Shown in pieces: positions 26,009 through 34,507 of a stretch of 64,000 bases of DNA; the stretch's first letter is position 1, and the number at the start of each line of letters is the position of its first letter. Source of the DNA: Clostridium formicaceticum (lineage in GTDB: Bacteria; Bacillota; Clostridia; Peptostreptococcales; Natronincolaceae). The notes under the pieces are model-generated. The model was not told the origin of the DNA. It worked only from the letters and a program-made list of their open reading frames with translations, and made no database searches. Both the position numbers and the translations under genes were made by a program. The stretch covers positions 2,232,001 to 2,296,000 of the forward strand of contig NZ_CP017603.1 of the NCBI RefSeq assembly GCF_001854185.1. The letters are read 5' to 3'.

Positions 26009-26125
26009 TATAGATGCGTGCTTCTAAAGTTAAATTTTAATATACATGGGCTACGGTTTCGCCCCAAAACCATGGGCTGCAAATGTAGCCCTTAGTATAT
26101 TAAAATTTAAGGACGCACATCTATA
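26009..26125 (+). repeat. 117-bp structured intergenic repeat, copy 3
   Basis: Same ends and length as copies 1 and 2. It carries CATGG/CCATG where copies 1 and 2 have CACGG/CCGTG, a paired change that keeps the stem. The rest of the gap 25881-26503 has an AATAGCAGA/TCTGCTATT hairpin near 26395-26426 and an AAGGTCGACCTT palindrome at 26435-26446, but no gene. Confidence 0.82.
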
Positions 26126-26503
26126 TGCAAGTTGAATTCACAAATAGGAAATAAGCTTAAAAATAATATTTTGCAAAATGCAATATATATGCAGGATATT
26201 GTCTAAAAAGATAGAAATATGTCTATAAAATACAAAATAATAAGGATGCATTGTTTAACAATTCAAAAAATTAAAAATATATTTTAGAATAATGGTAAAT
26301 GATCAAATATTTTATGCTGAAACAGTTTTAGGGGTTGTTGATTTATCCAACTTGTGGTAACGTTTTTAATGAATAGGAGATTGTATGTTTTTAAAAATAG
26401 CAGATAAGTCATAAATTCTGCTATTGGTTTTAAAAAGGTCGACCTTAAAATCTTTCAAAGGAAGACTTTTTCGTTGTGTTGAAAACCAAAATAGGGGGTG
26501 TTT

Positions 26504-26599
26504 ATGAAACATAATTCCTGTACAAAGTCTAAAAAAATGAAAATCATAATTAAAGTTTTATTAAAATCTACTATAGGGGGAAGAACACATGAAGCTTAG
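26504..26599 (+). CDS. Possible 31-residue leader peptide upstream of the chemoreceptor
   Basis: An ATG preceded by AGGGGGTG opens a 31-codon basic peptide ([20 protein letters not shown] at its start). Its stop overlaps the first codons of the chemoreceptor gene by 11 bp, so its translation could couple to that gene. There is no homology evidence; it is offered because of its ribosome-binding site and position. Confidence 0.35.
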   Translation: MKHNSCTKSKKMKIIIKVLLKSTIGGRTHEA

Positions 26600-28589
26600 A
26601 AGCAAATTATCTATTACCTTCACTGCAGTATTTGTAATCATTCTTATAGCTAACTCCTTTATTGGTTATTATGATGCTAAAAAAAATGTAGAGGATCATA
26701 TATCTACTTATTTAAATGCTGAAGTTGAAACGACTTCTCTATATATTGATCAGTGGTTAGAGAAAAAACTTTTATCAGTAGAAACGGTAGCAAAGATTGT
26801 TGAAAAGGAAGATATGTGGGAAGCTTTATTTTCCTTTCAAAATAACAATCCTTTTTTAATGCCTACAGGATTTGATGGAAATATGAATCACTTTTATCTA
26901 GCACTGGAGGATAGTCGGTTTACAACGGGAAGCAGCTTTGTGCCTACGTCAGATTATATTGCAAAAGAAAGAGATTGGTATCGTGTAGGAATAAAGGCAC
27001 AACAAGCAACTTTTACAGAAACCTATGTAGATGCAAATACTGGGAATATTTCTGTGGGAGCCACCGCTCCTTTAAAAAACATAAAGGGAGAAGCGGTAGG
27101 TGTTGTAGCAACAGATATATATTTAGAAGCTTTAACAGAATTGGTTAAAACCATGACCTTTGAGGGATTGGGTTATGCTTTTTTATTAGGTGAAGATGGC
27201 ACGGTGTTGGCACATCCTCAAGATGAAATAGTAAATACAAAGCTGCAAGAACATGAAAACTATCAAGAGGTTTTTCGTATCATGCAGGGGCAACAGGATC
27301 GTTTTGAAGAATATTTAATGGATGGTGCAGAAAAGCTTATGATGTATAATAGGATTCCCACCACCAATTGGATCTTCGGCATTGTTTTTGATAAATCTCT
27401 AGCCTATGCACCCTTAAATAGTTTAGTGCAGAAGTATATTATAATGATATTGATAGGAACACTACTTATCACAATTATTTCAGTAATGGTTTCTACAAAA
27501 GTAGTGAACCCAATTATTGCTTTAGCGAAGGTAATCAACAGACTATCACATTATGATTTGACCTTTGATGAAGAGCATGAAGTGGTAAAATATATAAATA
27601 GAAAAGATGAAATAGGAAGCATTACCAATGAATTGATGAGGATGCAAAACAACTTTGTGGATTTAATAAAGAGTACTGCGGATATATCTCAAAAAGTAGC
27701 CTCATCTTCTCAACAATTAACCGCCACTAGCCAGCAATCTGCTATGGCCGCGGATGAAGTAGCTAGGACTATTGAAGAAATTGCTAAAAGTGCTAATCAG
27801 CAGGCAAAGGATACAGAGGATGGTGTATTAAAAACAGATGAATTAAGTAAAATCATAGAAGAAGATTTGAAGGATATAGATCATATGAGTCAAGTGATGA
27901 AGCAACTGACAGACTTAAAAGATGAAGGTATGGCAATAATAAAGGCGCTTACGGATAAAACAAATGATAGTGATAGTGCAATAAAAACTATCTATAAAAG
28001 CACGATAGATACTAATGAAAGTGCAACAAAGATTAGTGAAGCCAGTAAAATTATCGAAGGTATTGCAGAACAGACGAATTTATTAGCACTGAATGCAGCT
28101 ATTGAAGCTGCAAGGGCAGGAGAAGCTGGTAAGGGATTCGCTGTAGTGGCTGAAGAAGTTCGGAAGTTGGCGGAGCAATCTACATATTCAGTAAAGGAAA
28201 TAGATGGGATGTTAAAAACTTTACAGGGAGATTCTCAAAAAGCTGTTCATCTTATGCAAGAGGTTCTATCCATCATTAAAGAACAGGTGGAAAGTGTGGA
28301 GATGACAGAAAGTAAATTTACCGGTATTGCTGAGCAGGTGGAAGCCGTCAAGGTCATTATAAATAAATCGATGACTTCTGTAAAAATAATGGGTAAAAGA
28401 AAGAATGAAATGGGAGATATTATGCAAAGCTTAGCAGGGATAGCTGAAGAAAATGCAGCTGGCACTGAAGAAGCCTCTGCTTCTGTAGAAGAACAGACTG
28501 CTGCTATGGAGGAAATAGCTAGCAGCAGTGAATCCTTAGCACAATTAGCAGGAGATATGCAGGAGAGTATTGGTAAGTTTAAGTATTAA
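26589..28589 (+). CDS. Methyl-accepting chemotaxis protein with dCache sensor
   Basis: The 666-residue chemoreceptor has an N-terminal membrane helix (about 7-28) and an extracellular double-Cache sensor with [20 protein letters not shown] and [13 protein letters not shown] second membrane helix near 285-305 and a HAMP linker follow. The cytoplasmic coiled coil carries the conserved hairpin tip [20 protein letters not shown]. Late glutamate-rich segments ([18 protein letters not shown]) are the likely methylation/adaptation region. Such sensors bind small molecules such as amino acids or organic acids. GGGGGAAG precedes the ATG. It is not in a chemotaxis operon. Confidence 0.95.
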   Translation: MKLRSKLSITFTAVFVIILIANSFIGYYDAKKNVEDHISTYLNAEVETTSLYIDQWLEKKLLSVETVAKIVEKEDMWEALFSFQNNNPFLMPTGFDGNMNHFYLALEDSRFTTGSSFVPTSDYIAKERDWYRVGIKAQQATFTETYVDANTGNISVGATAPLKNIKGEAVGVVATDIYLEALTELVKTMTFEGLGYAFLLGEDGTVLAHPQDEIVNTKLQEHENYQEVFRIMQGQQDRFEEYLMDGAEKLMMYNRIPTTNWIFGIVFDKSLAYAPLNSLVQKYIIMILIGTLLITIISVMVSTKVVNPIIALAKVINRLSHYDLTFDEEHEVVKYINRKDEIGSITNELMRMQNNFVDLIKSTADISQKVASSSQQLTATSQQSAMAADEVARTIEEIAKSANQQAKDTEDGVLKTDELSKIIEEDLKDIDHMSQVMKQLTDLKDEGMAIIKALTDKTNDSDSAIKTIYKSTIDTNESATKISEASKIIEGIAEQTNLLALNAAIEAARAGEAGKGFAVVAEEVRKLAEQSTYSVKEIDGMLKTLQGDSQKAVHLMQEVLSIIKEQVESVEMTESKFTGIAEQVEAVKVIINKSMTSVKIMGKRKNEMGDIMQSLAGIAEENAAGTEEASASVEEQTAAMEEIASSSESLAQLAGDMQESIGKFKY

Positions 28590-28626
28590 TTAAGATGTGT
28601 TCTCTTTTTCAGATCTAGCAAAACTA

Positions 28627-28666
28627 TATTCTTTACCCTTTGGTGTATCGCTAAGACGCCCACCTC
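28627..28666 (-). repeat. Fragment of repeat family 2
   Basis: About 40 bp matching one edge of copies A and B (GTATCGCTAAGACGCCCACC). The other three quarters of the element are missing. Confidence 0.5.
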
Positions 28667-28699
28667 TTTATACAGGGAGATTTAGAAAAAAAGAGGGGC

Positions 28700-28743
28700 A
28701 TAGATAAAAAACACAACTTTTAAAAGTTGTGTTTTTTATCTAT
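28700..28743. terminator. 44-bp perfect palindrome, bidirectional terminator
   Basis: AAAAAACACAACTTTT and its complement with flanking T-runs lie between the chemoreceptor gene and the minus-strand tRNA-Thr, ending both transcripts. Confidence 0.9.
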
Positions 28744-28748
28744 ATAAA

Positions 28749-28825
28749 TGGAGCTGATGATGGGACTTGAACCCACGAACCTCTTCCTTACCAAGGAAGT
28801 GCTCTACCTACTGAGCTACATCAGC
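28749..28825 (-). tRNA. tRNA-Thr (anticodon GGT), second copy
   Basis: Same cloverleaf as the tRNA at 19739, with one D-loop base changed; anticodon GGT and encoded CCA. Confidence 0.95.
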
Positions 28826-28855
28826 ATATGCAATTGATTGAATCCCGTAAAAAAT

Positions 28856-28884
28856 ATTATACCTGAAACTTAGTATTATGTAAA
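28856..28884 (-). promoter_or_regulatory. Promoter of tRNA-Thr copy 2
   Basis: Minus strand TTTACA (28879-28884) and TATAAT (28856-28861) with a 17-bp spacer, matching the other tRNA-Thr promoter. Confidence 0.75.
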
Positions 28885-29039
28885 GGGAAATATTAAAAAT
28901 TATTTTTTAATAGTCTTTCTTAATACCTATAGAATATTAAGGAAAAATGTCCATATATTTATTGATTTTGGTTTTATCTTATGCTATAATAATAAAAAAT
29001 CAAATATTGCATTTAACAAGTTTTCTTTATAAGTTTTTA

Positions 29040-29195
29040 TGTTTTATAAGGAAATCGAAAGGGAAGTTTGGTGAAAATCCAACGCGGTCCCGCCACTGTA
29101 AGGGTGAGTTTTTTTATATTGATGCCACTGGATAAAATAATTTGGGAAGGCGTAAAAAGACGATGAGCCTGAGCCAGGATACCTGCTTGTTTGAT
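29040..29195 (+). promoter_or_regulatory. Cobalamin riboswitch
   Basis: The class signatures are present in order: GGGAAGTTTGGTGAAAATCC, the invariant B12 box GCGGTCCCGCCACTGTAA, then GATGCCACTGG, GGGAAGGCG, and GATGAGCCTGAGCCAGGATA with ACCTGC. A terminator follows at 29289. The next genes are a phosphoesterase and an unknown protein, neither a known cobalamin gene, and a separate promoter lies before them, so its original target may be lost. Apart from this RNA and its terminator, the stretch 28885-29472 shows no gene. Confidence 0.95.
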
Positions 29196-29288
29196 GCTAA
29201 TAAATTTCGAATTCACGGTGTATGGATTTGGGAAATGAATAGATCGCTATCTAGAAATAGGTAATAGATTATTTTATTCTTGTTTGCC

Positions 29289-29320
29289 AAAACCTCCATG
29301 TGAAAGTGTAGGTTTTTTTT
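29289..29320 (+). terminator. Riboswitch expression-platform terminator
   Basis: AAACCTCCA pairs with TGTAGGTTT (one mismatch), followed by T-rich sequence about 95 bp after the cobalamin aptamer. Confidence 0.75.
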
Positions 29321-29472
29321 AATGAAAAATTAGTGCCCCTTTTCAGCAAAGCTAAGTCAAGTCTAGCCATTTGACTCCCCCTTAGCGAAGCTGGATAATA
29401 TATAAACTTTGAGTGTTTGGATTGCACTTAAAGTTTTTTCTTTTTTACTTTTTTTATAATTAATTTGGATTG

Positions 29473-29481
29473 TGATATAAT
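29473..29481 (+). promoter_or_regulatory. Extended -10 promoter
   Basis: TGATATAAT downstream of the riboswitch terminator, with only a weak TTTATA at the -35 position. It would drive the phosphoesterase operon independently of cobalamin. Confidence 0.45.
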
Positions 29482-29614
29482 AAAATATGTACCTATTTAA
29501 AGTTGTATATCTATATAAATTTAAAGAAACATTTCGATAGCTTACTTAGGTTAAAGCTTATAGAGGGGGCTAACACGAAAGAAGAATCAGGATCAAGAAG
29601 AATAGAGGTTTTTT

Positions 29615-30238
29615 ATGGACATGATACAACGAGTAAGACGTTGGACAGGACTTATGTTCAACCGACCTTATATACCAGTGGGGTTAAAAGAGGCTACAGG
29701 CCCTTTATTGTTACATATCAGTGATACACCACAGGAAATTTACAGCTATATTTTTAGATTAGTAAAACTATTGCAGCCTTCTTATATCATACACACAGGG
29801 GATTTGGTAGATGATATAAAACTGCAGTTGCACCCAAATGAAATAGAAATCTACAAGATTTCCTTAAGAAAGTTTATTCTGAATCTAGAAGCTTTTACAG
29901 ATGCATTTATTTACTATGTGGTGGGAAACCATGATAAGTATGAAGAAATAGAAAAAATTACTTCTAAAGCTATTGTTATGGAAGAGGGATACATAGTAAT
30001 AGAAGAAAAAAGTTTTTATGCAAATCACTATCCTTCAAGAAATGTCCATAATACGGATTATTACTTATATGGCCATAGTTTTCACCCATCTAGCTATAAA
30101 GATCAACAGCATATAGGCTTAAATGGACTTGAAAAAATTCACATTATTGATTTAGCTACAGAAAAAATTTATCACTTACCTTATCCTTTTGGCACCAATC
30201 AGTTTAGAAAAATGGAGCAGAGGAGAATTAGTCTGTAG
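29615..30238 (+). CDS. Calcineurin-like metallophosphoesterase
   Basis: The 207-residue cytoplasmic protein shows metallophosphoesterase motifs in order: HISDTPQE (normally DxH; here the histidine is replaced by proline), HTGDLVDD, VVGNHDKYEEI, ANHYPS and YGHSFHP. It should hydrolyse a phosphate ester at a two-metal centre, but the missing first histidine makes reduced or altered activity possible. AGAGG lies before the ATG. The next gene starts 13 bp after its stop, suggesting an operon. Confidence 0.75.
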   Translation: MDMIQRVRRWTGLMFNRPYIPVGLKEATGPLLLHISDTPQEIYSYIFRLVKLLQPSYIIHTGDLVDDIKLQLHPNEIEIYKISLRKFILNLEAFTDAFIYYVVGNHDKYEEIEKITSKAIVMEEGYIVIEEKSFYANHYPSRNVHNTDYYLYGHSFHPSSYKDQQHIGLNGLEKIHIIDLATEKIYHLPYPFGTNQFRKMEQRRISL

Positions 30239-30251
30239 AGGGGGAAAAATC

Positions 30252-31247
30252 ATGCTGTTTTTGAGAATGGGACCAAGATTACTTTTTGTTCGAACAGATG
30301 CTATTGAAGCTGTAAAAAACTTTTTACTTGAGGATTTGATGGGGAAAGAGACAGAGTTTTTGCTAGGAATGGAGGAGGCAACAGAAGATAGTTGTCTCAT
30401 CTTTCTAACAGATATATACTCAACAAAAACTGCTGTAACAGATGCAAAGACAACTGTTCTTGTCAATGAACCTGCCTCCATATGCCTTGCTACTATGATT
30501 AATAGCCATATTGCCCACTTAGTGGAGAAGGTGGATATGGGACCTTCTTCTATCGTCATGAGAACTGCTGGAGATAAGCAACGGGCAATAGAGGGAATTT
30601 TACGGCAATATGGTGGGAAAGCATTACCTTTGGAAGAGGCAGTAGATGAAGGGGAGATGGGAGATACAATTTTATTTTTAACCCATAAGCAAATCTCTCG
30701 AAGGCTTTTAAGGGCTGATATGTTTGAAACACCTCTCCTTTTGCCTCATCCTGCCTCTCAAATTTTTAAAAAGCTACGATGTGAAGGTATCTTATTTATC
30801 ACACAAAGTCTGCAGGATAAAAAATGGTATGAATTAAGAATCAATATCTATGATGCTCAAGGGAAGTACCAGGAGCACTATAATCGATTGAACTATATCT
30901 TAACGCAGCTAGAGATAGGAATGGTATTAGAAGAGGGATGGACTAGAGATCATGCTTTAATGCTATTTTCTGTATTAGCCTATCAAATAAGATTGTTTAC
31001 GCTTTACAAGCCAGAGGAAATGAAGCGAATTTTATTGGGTCTAGAATATGATGCTAGAGGAAATCGATGGGTGGATTTAGACTTATACTATAGAAATAAA
31101 AAAATTTCTTGGGTAGACATTGACAAGAAAAAAGGAAAGCGCAACAAAATACAGGAATGTTTAGTGCGTAGGGAGAATATTTTAGAAAAATTGTCTGAGC
31201 AAGAAAAAAATCATTTGTTTTATTTAGAAAGTAAGGTTCTTGAATAA
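30252..31247 (+). CDS. Conserved-looking protein of unknown function
   Basis: I do not recognise this 331-residue soluble protein. It starts MLFLRMGPRLLFVRTDAIEA and contains DTILFLTHKQISRRLLRADM. A second half has EGILFITQSLQDKKWYELRI and a tyrosine-rich stretch ending with a basic DKKKGKRNKIQE region. No membrane segments or metal motifs are evident. The frame opens at 30189 inside the phosphoesterase gene, but AGAGGGGG 8 nt before 30252 marks the better start. Co-transcription with the phosphoesterase is likely. Confidence 0.6.
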   Translation: MLFLRMGPRLLFVRTDAIEAVKNFLLEDLMGKETEFLLGMEEATEDSCLIFLTDIYSTKTAVTDAKTTVLVNEPASICLATMINSHIAHLVEKVDMGPSSIVMRTAGDKQRAIEGILRQYGGKALPLEEAVDEGEMGDTILFLTHKQISRRLLRADMFETPLLLPHPASQIFKKLRCEGILFITQSLQDKKWYELRINIYDAQGKYQEHYNRLNYILTQLEIGMVLEEGWTRDHALMLFSVLAYQIRLFTLYKPEEMKRILLGLEYDARGNRWVDLDLYYRNKKISWVDIDKKKGKRNKIQECLVRRENILEKLSEQEKNHLFYLESKVLE

Positions 31248-31475
31248 TAGAGGAAGAATAAATTTTGCTAAATAAATTTTAAGTGAAAACATACGGGATA
31301 ACTTAGCGGTGAAAGTCTGCTGTGGTCTCAGTAGTGGGAAACACTAAAGCGTACTATGCTTAGAAGAAACAAATTTGATTTACTTCGTTGGAAGATATTA
31401 TTACTAAAAGTGTTCGAATGAAAAAATAGATTTAAGTAGCAATGATTTATGAAGATCAGGTAGTGTAAAATAATC
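31248..31475. other. Non-coding stretch before IS66
   Basis: No gene is seen. A segment at about 31299-31380 (GGTGAAAGTC, AGTAGTGGGAAACACTAAAG) is reminiscent of domain I of a group II intron, but no maturase or 3' end is present, so it can only be a fragment if real. Confidence 0.35.
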
Positions 31476-31577
31476 GTAAGTGCCAAAAAATTGACGTATA
31501 GAAATCCAATTGAATAGCTGATACAATAAATCCAGTAGAAGTTAGGTATGTTACTAACTCTACTGGATTTTATATTT

Positions 31578-33224
31578 TTACTTAGCTTGAACTTTTAAAT
31601 CTTCAGGTAGATCCTTTGAAAAAGGTAGTAGTTTTAATAAGCTTTCCTTGTCTTGAGGGTCTACATTTGAGAAGTGGTTCATTAAGTAAAGTAAATATTT
31701 TTCAACAACTAAATTATTATTCCTAGCCGTTTCAATGATGCTATAGATTAATGCACTGGACTCTGCACCTTTGGTAGAAGCCGAGAAAAGCCAATTGCTA
31801 CGACCCACCACAAATGGCCTTATAGATCGTTCTGCAGCGTTATTGTCTATTTCTAAAGAACCATCTTCTAAAAGCACCTTAAGACTTGGAAGAAGAGGTT
31901 TTGCATAAGCCAAAGCTTTACCAAGGGCACTTTTAGGAACAGCTTCCTCTATTTCTCTATCTACATAAGCTATAAATTCTTCTATTATTGGCTTGGATGC
32001 CTCAAGTCGCTTTTTATAACGTCTCTCATAGAAATCTTCTTTTCCACTATGCTGTTCTTTTAGGTCTTTTTCAATCTTATAAAGCTGAGCACAATAATTA
32101 AACCCTATTAATGCTCTTGAAGACTTTAGGGCTTCTTCATCTAGGTTTACTATTATTTCGTGGAACTTTCTTCTTATATGGGCTAGGCAATAAAGTCTTT
32201 TGACATTTTCAACTTTATTATACCCAGCATATCCATCTGTTTGAATATATTTTGAAAATCCACTTAAAAAACCCTTAGGACAAGAACCAGATCTTGTCTT
32301 TTGGTAGTCGTAGATGATAATAGGTTGATCTTTATCTGGGGATTTATAGAGCCACATATACTTTTGTTTATTGGACTCCTTGCCCCTATCATCTAAAACT
32401 TTAAGTACTGTTTCATCAGCCTGGATATAGTCTCTTTTAAGGAGTTTTTCCTTCATAAGCTGATAGATTGGCTCTAGTTCATGGGCTGCACCAATAACCC
32501 AGTTGGCAAGGGTTTGCCTAGAAAGATTTGCCCCCATCATCTTGAAGTAGGATTCTTGTCTATTTAAAGGCAGTGCATGCTGGTATTTTAAATTTATGAC
32601 ATGACTAAGAAGCTCGTTAGATGCCATACTCTTATGTAGCAAGGTCTTTGGAGCCTTTGTTGTAGTAATATTTGCTTTATCATTACTTTCTTCACATGAT
32701 CTGCAGGCGTAGCTGTAGGTTACATGTTCTTCTACATATAACTTTGCAGGTATGTACTTAAGGATTTCTTTAGATTTCTTACCGATAACCACTAAATCAC
32801 TGGAACAGTCACTGCAGGACTGCTGATTTTCATCTAGTTTATGCTCAATTACTACTTTTTCTAGGTTTGCTAAGTTATCTTTTTTTCCAGTGTTTTTAGA
32901 AGATTTACTTCTTGTATAAGTAATCTCCTCGATAGTAGGATCTGCTACTTTTAAGTTGCTCTCTTTTTCAGCTTCATCAAAAAAGGATACTTGCATAGAA
33001 CTAGTCTGTTCACTGGAGGAACCAAATATTTTTCTATTTTTATTGAGAACTTGGCCTTTGAGATATGCTAACTCATTTTTCAAATCTGCTATTTCTTTAT
33101 CCTTAGATTTTATTTCATTATCTCTAGCTTCAAGTTCTTCTTCCATTTTTAAAATCAGTTCTTTCGTCTTTTCGTCCAGTTGGTTTTGTAAATTTACCTT
33201 CGTCATTTTCATCCCCGTTTTCAT
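31578..33224 (-). CDS. tnpC: IS66 transposase TnpC
   Basis: This 548-residue DDE transposase has an N-terminal coiled coil (LKNELAYLKGQVLNKNRKIF), a zinc-finger-like section with paired cysteines (CSDCSS, CRSCEE), a helix-rich segment with LLSHVINLKYQHALPLNRQE, and the catalytic core. Core acidic residues appear in YIQADETVLKVL, YIQTDGYAGY and DNNAAERSIRPF. The length is normal for IS66 and no frameshift is seen. It is last of the three IS genes. Confidence 0.95.
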   Translation of the reverse strand: MKTGMKMTKVNLQNQLDEKTKELILKMEEELEARDNEIKSKDKEIADLKNELAYLKGQVLNKNRKIFGSSSEQTSSMQVSFFDEAEKESNLKVADPTIEEITYTRSKSSKNTGKKDNLANLEKVVIEHKLDENQQSCSDCSSDLVVIGKKSKEILKYIPAKLYVEEHVTYSYACRSCEESNDKANITTTKAPKTLLHKSMASNELLSHVINLKYQHALPLNRQESYFKMMGANLSRQTLANWVIGAAHELEPIYQLMKEKLLKRDYIQADETVLKVLDDRGKESNKQKYMWLYKSPDKDQPIIIYDYQKTRSGSCPKGFLSGFSKYIQTDGYAGYNKVENVKRLYCLAHIRRKFHEIIVNLDEEALKSSRALIGFNYCAQLYKIEKDLKEQHSGKEDFYERRYKKRLEASKPIIEEFIAYVDREIEEAVPKSALGKALAYAKPLLPSLKVLLEDGSLEIDNNAAERSIRPFVVGRSNWLFSASTKGAESSALIYSIIETARNNNLVVEKYLLYLMNHFSNVDPQDKESLLKLLPFSKDLPEDLKVQAK

Positions 33225-33296
33225 TTTATTTACAAAACAATTATACCATAAAATCCTTGTAATTTGAATGCATACAAAGGTTTTATGGTATCTTTT

Positions 33297-33647
33297 TCAG
33301 AAGTGATTTCTTTCTTTAACGGGCTTGAATTTTGATATAGTTCTTACTTCATACCCCTTAAGCAGCCATCGTAGTTCTTCAATGGAAACCTTTAAAGCTT
33401 CTTCCTTTGACATAGGCCATTTAAATTTATTTCTCTCTAGTCGATGATAGTATAGCCAAAACCCATCATCAAAATGGAGTATTTTTAGTTTATTCATCTG
33501 CCTATTACAAAAGACAAATAGTGCCTTTTCAAAAGGATCCAGATTAAACTGCGTTTGTACAATCATACTTAATCCATCTATATTTTTTCTAAGATCCGTT
33601 ACCCCGCAAGCTAAATATACCTTATCCACTTTATCTATATTTAGCAT
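33297..33647 (-). CDS. tnpB: IS66 accessory protein TnpB
   Basis: The 116-residue protein carries the IS66 Orf2 signature VYLACGVTDLRKNIDGLSMI, FVFCNRQMNKLKIL and YYHRLERNKFKWP. It is required with TnpA for transposition in this family. Its start overlaps the end of tnpA by 7 bp, indicating coupled translation. Confidence 0.95.
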   Translation of the reverse strand: MLNIDKVDKVYLACGVTDLRKNIDGLSMIVQTQFNLDPFEKALFVFCNRQMNKLKILHFDDGFWLYYHRLERNKFKWPMSKEEALKVSIEELRWLLKGYEVRTISKFKPVKERNHF

Positions 33648-33979
33648 GATGCTATAATTTCCTTAAAAACATTAGATAGAGATACCTTGTCATTGCTTGG
33701 TATATATATCTTAGCTTTGCCTATTTCGATTTTTATAGTTGCCGTTGGGGAAGGATTAGATGGGGTATTTTCTTGATTTACAGCCTCATCAGCTTCCGTA
33801 TCTTTAAAGCTAACAGCATGAAATACAGGAGTATTATTGTTTTCTAGCTTTTTTCTCCGATAATACAGCTGATGAATACCTATATTATTCTCTTCACAAA
33901 AGGCTTTGATGGTCCCTTCACGAGAAGAGAATTTATCTAAAATATCTTCCCAATCAATGTCTAGTGCTTCATTCGTCAT
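33641..33979 (-). CDS. tnpA: IS66 accessory protein TnpA
   Basis: The 112-residue helix-turn-helix protein has the IS66 Orf1 pattern SSREGTIKAFCEENNIGIHQ and LYYRRKKLE, then a variable linker and KIEIGKAKIYIPSNDKVSL. It presumably binds the element ends. It is first of the three IS genes, and its upstream region lies close to the right inverted repeat. Confidence 0.92.
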   Translation of the reverse strand: MTNEALDIDWEDILDKFSSREGTIKAFCEENNIGIHQLYYRRKKLENNNTPVFHAVSFKDTEADEAVNQENTPSNPSPTATIKIEIGKAKIYIPSNDKVSLSNVFKEIIASC

Positions 33980-34095
33980 AACAGATACCTCCTATTGCTT
34001 ATTATCTGTTATTCTAGCAAAACTTCTTGGTACAATACTAGGCGGAAATTCTTTGGCGCTTACAAATAATCTGTGCTTAAGTGAAAAAAAAGAAG

Positions 34096-34256
34096 CTCCT
34101 TTCTGGCAATAATTAGAAAACAATTCCAAGTCAGAAAGGAGTATTTTTATGAGTATGTTACCAAGAGAAGTATTAAAAGTATTAATCGCTTACATATCAC
34201 CCTATTATTTTGGCAACTATAGAAGTAAATTTATACATATAGTTAATTCTTCTTAG
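34096..34256 (+). other. Hairpin hiding a ribosome-binding site, and a 35-codon ORF
   Basis: CTCCTTTCTG (34096-34105) pairs with CAGAAAGGAG (34132-34141), which contains the ribosome-binding site of a 35-codon ORF (34149-34256, MSMLPREVLKVLIAYI at its start). Structures that sequester the start are common ahead of transposase genes, so this may be a truncated transposase. The rest of the gap to 34507 reads like decayed coding sequence with stops. Confidence 0.35.
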
Positions 34257-34507
34257 CAATATTTCTTGTCAGAATGGAATCATTCTTTTCCTTAAAGCAC
34301 CAAGTTATTTACACCCTCGAAGATCATTGCTACCTTTAAGCATCTTACTCCAATAACTTTGGAAAGAACCTCTTTGACGGTTACAATTATTACTTGAATT
34401 TATGGTAATTATTTGAAAAGTGCAAAACTATAGTAAATCAGGTGGAGCTGAATACATATTTTGATTTTATTCAAAAAGACTATTTGTATTTATTTTCACT
34501 TGCATAG

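Larger units (their letters stand above)
31476..34063 (-). mobile_element. Complete IS66-family insertion sequence
   Basis: The 2,588-bp element has imperfect inverted ends: GTAAGTGCCAAAAAATT on the left and GTAAGCGCCAAAGAATT on the right, read inward. It carries the three expected genes tnpA, tnpB and tnpC. Eight bases AAATAATC are duplicated on both sides (31468-31475 and 34064-34071), the target-site size known for IS66. A hairpin at 31529-31569 inside its left end can stop incoming transcription. Nothing looks broken, so it may be active. Confidence 0.95.

Noticed and set aside
28947-29135. Open frame overlapping the cobalamin riboswitch
   Set aside because: It is a chance frame inside the structured RNA, without a ribosome-binding site or protein-like composition.
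29503-29724. 73-codon frame before the phosphoesterase
   Set aside because: It overlaps the better-supported phosphoesterase gene in another frame and has no recognisable product.
31299-31380. Possible group II intron domain I
   Set aside because: Only a short resemblance from memory. No maturase gene, domain V or 3' splice end is found, so it is not called as an intron.
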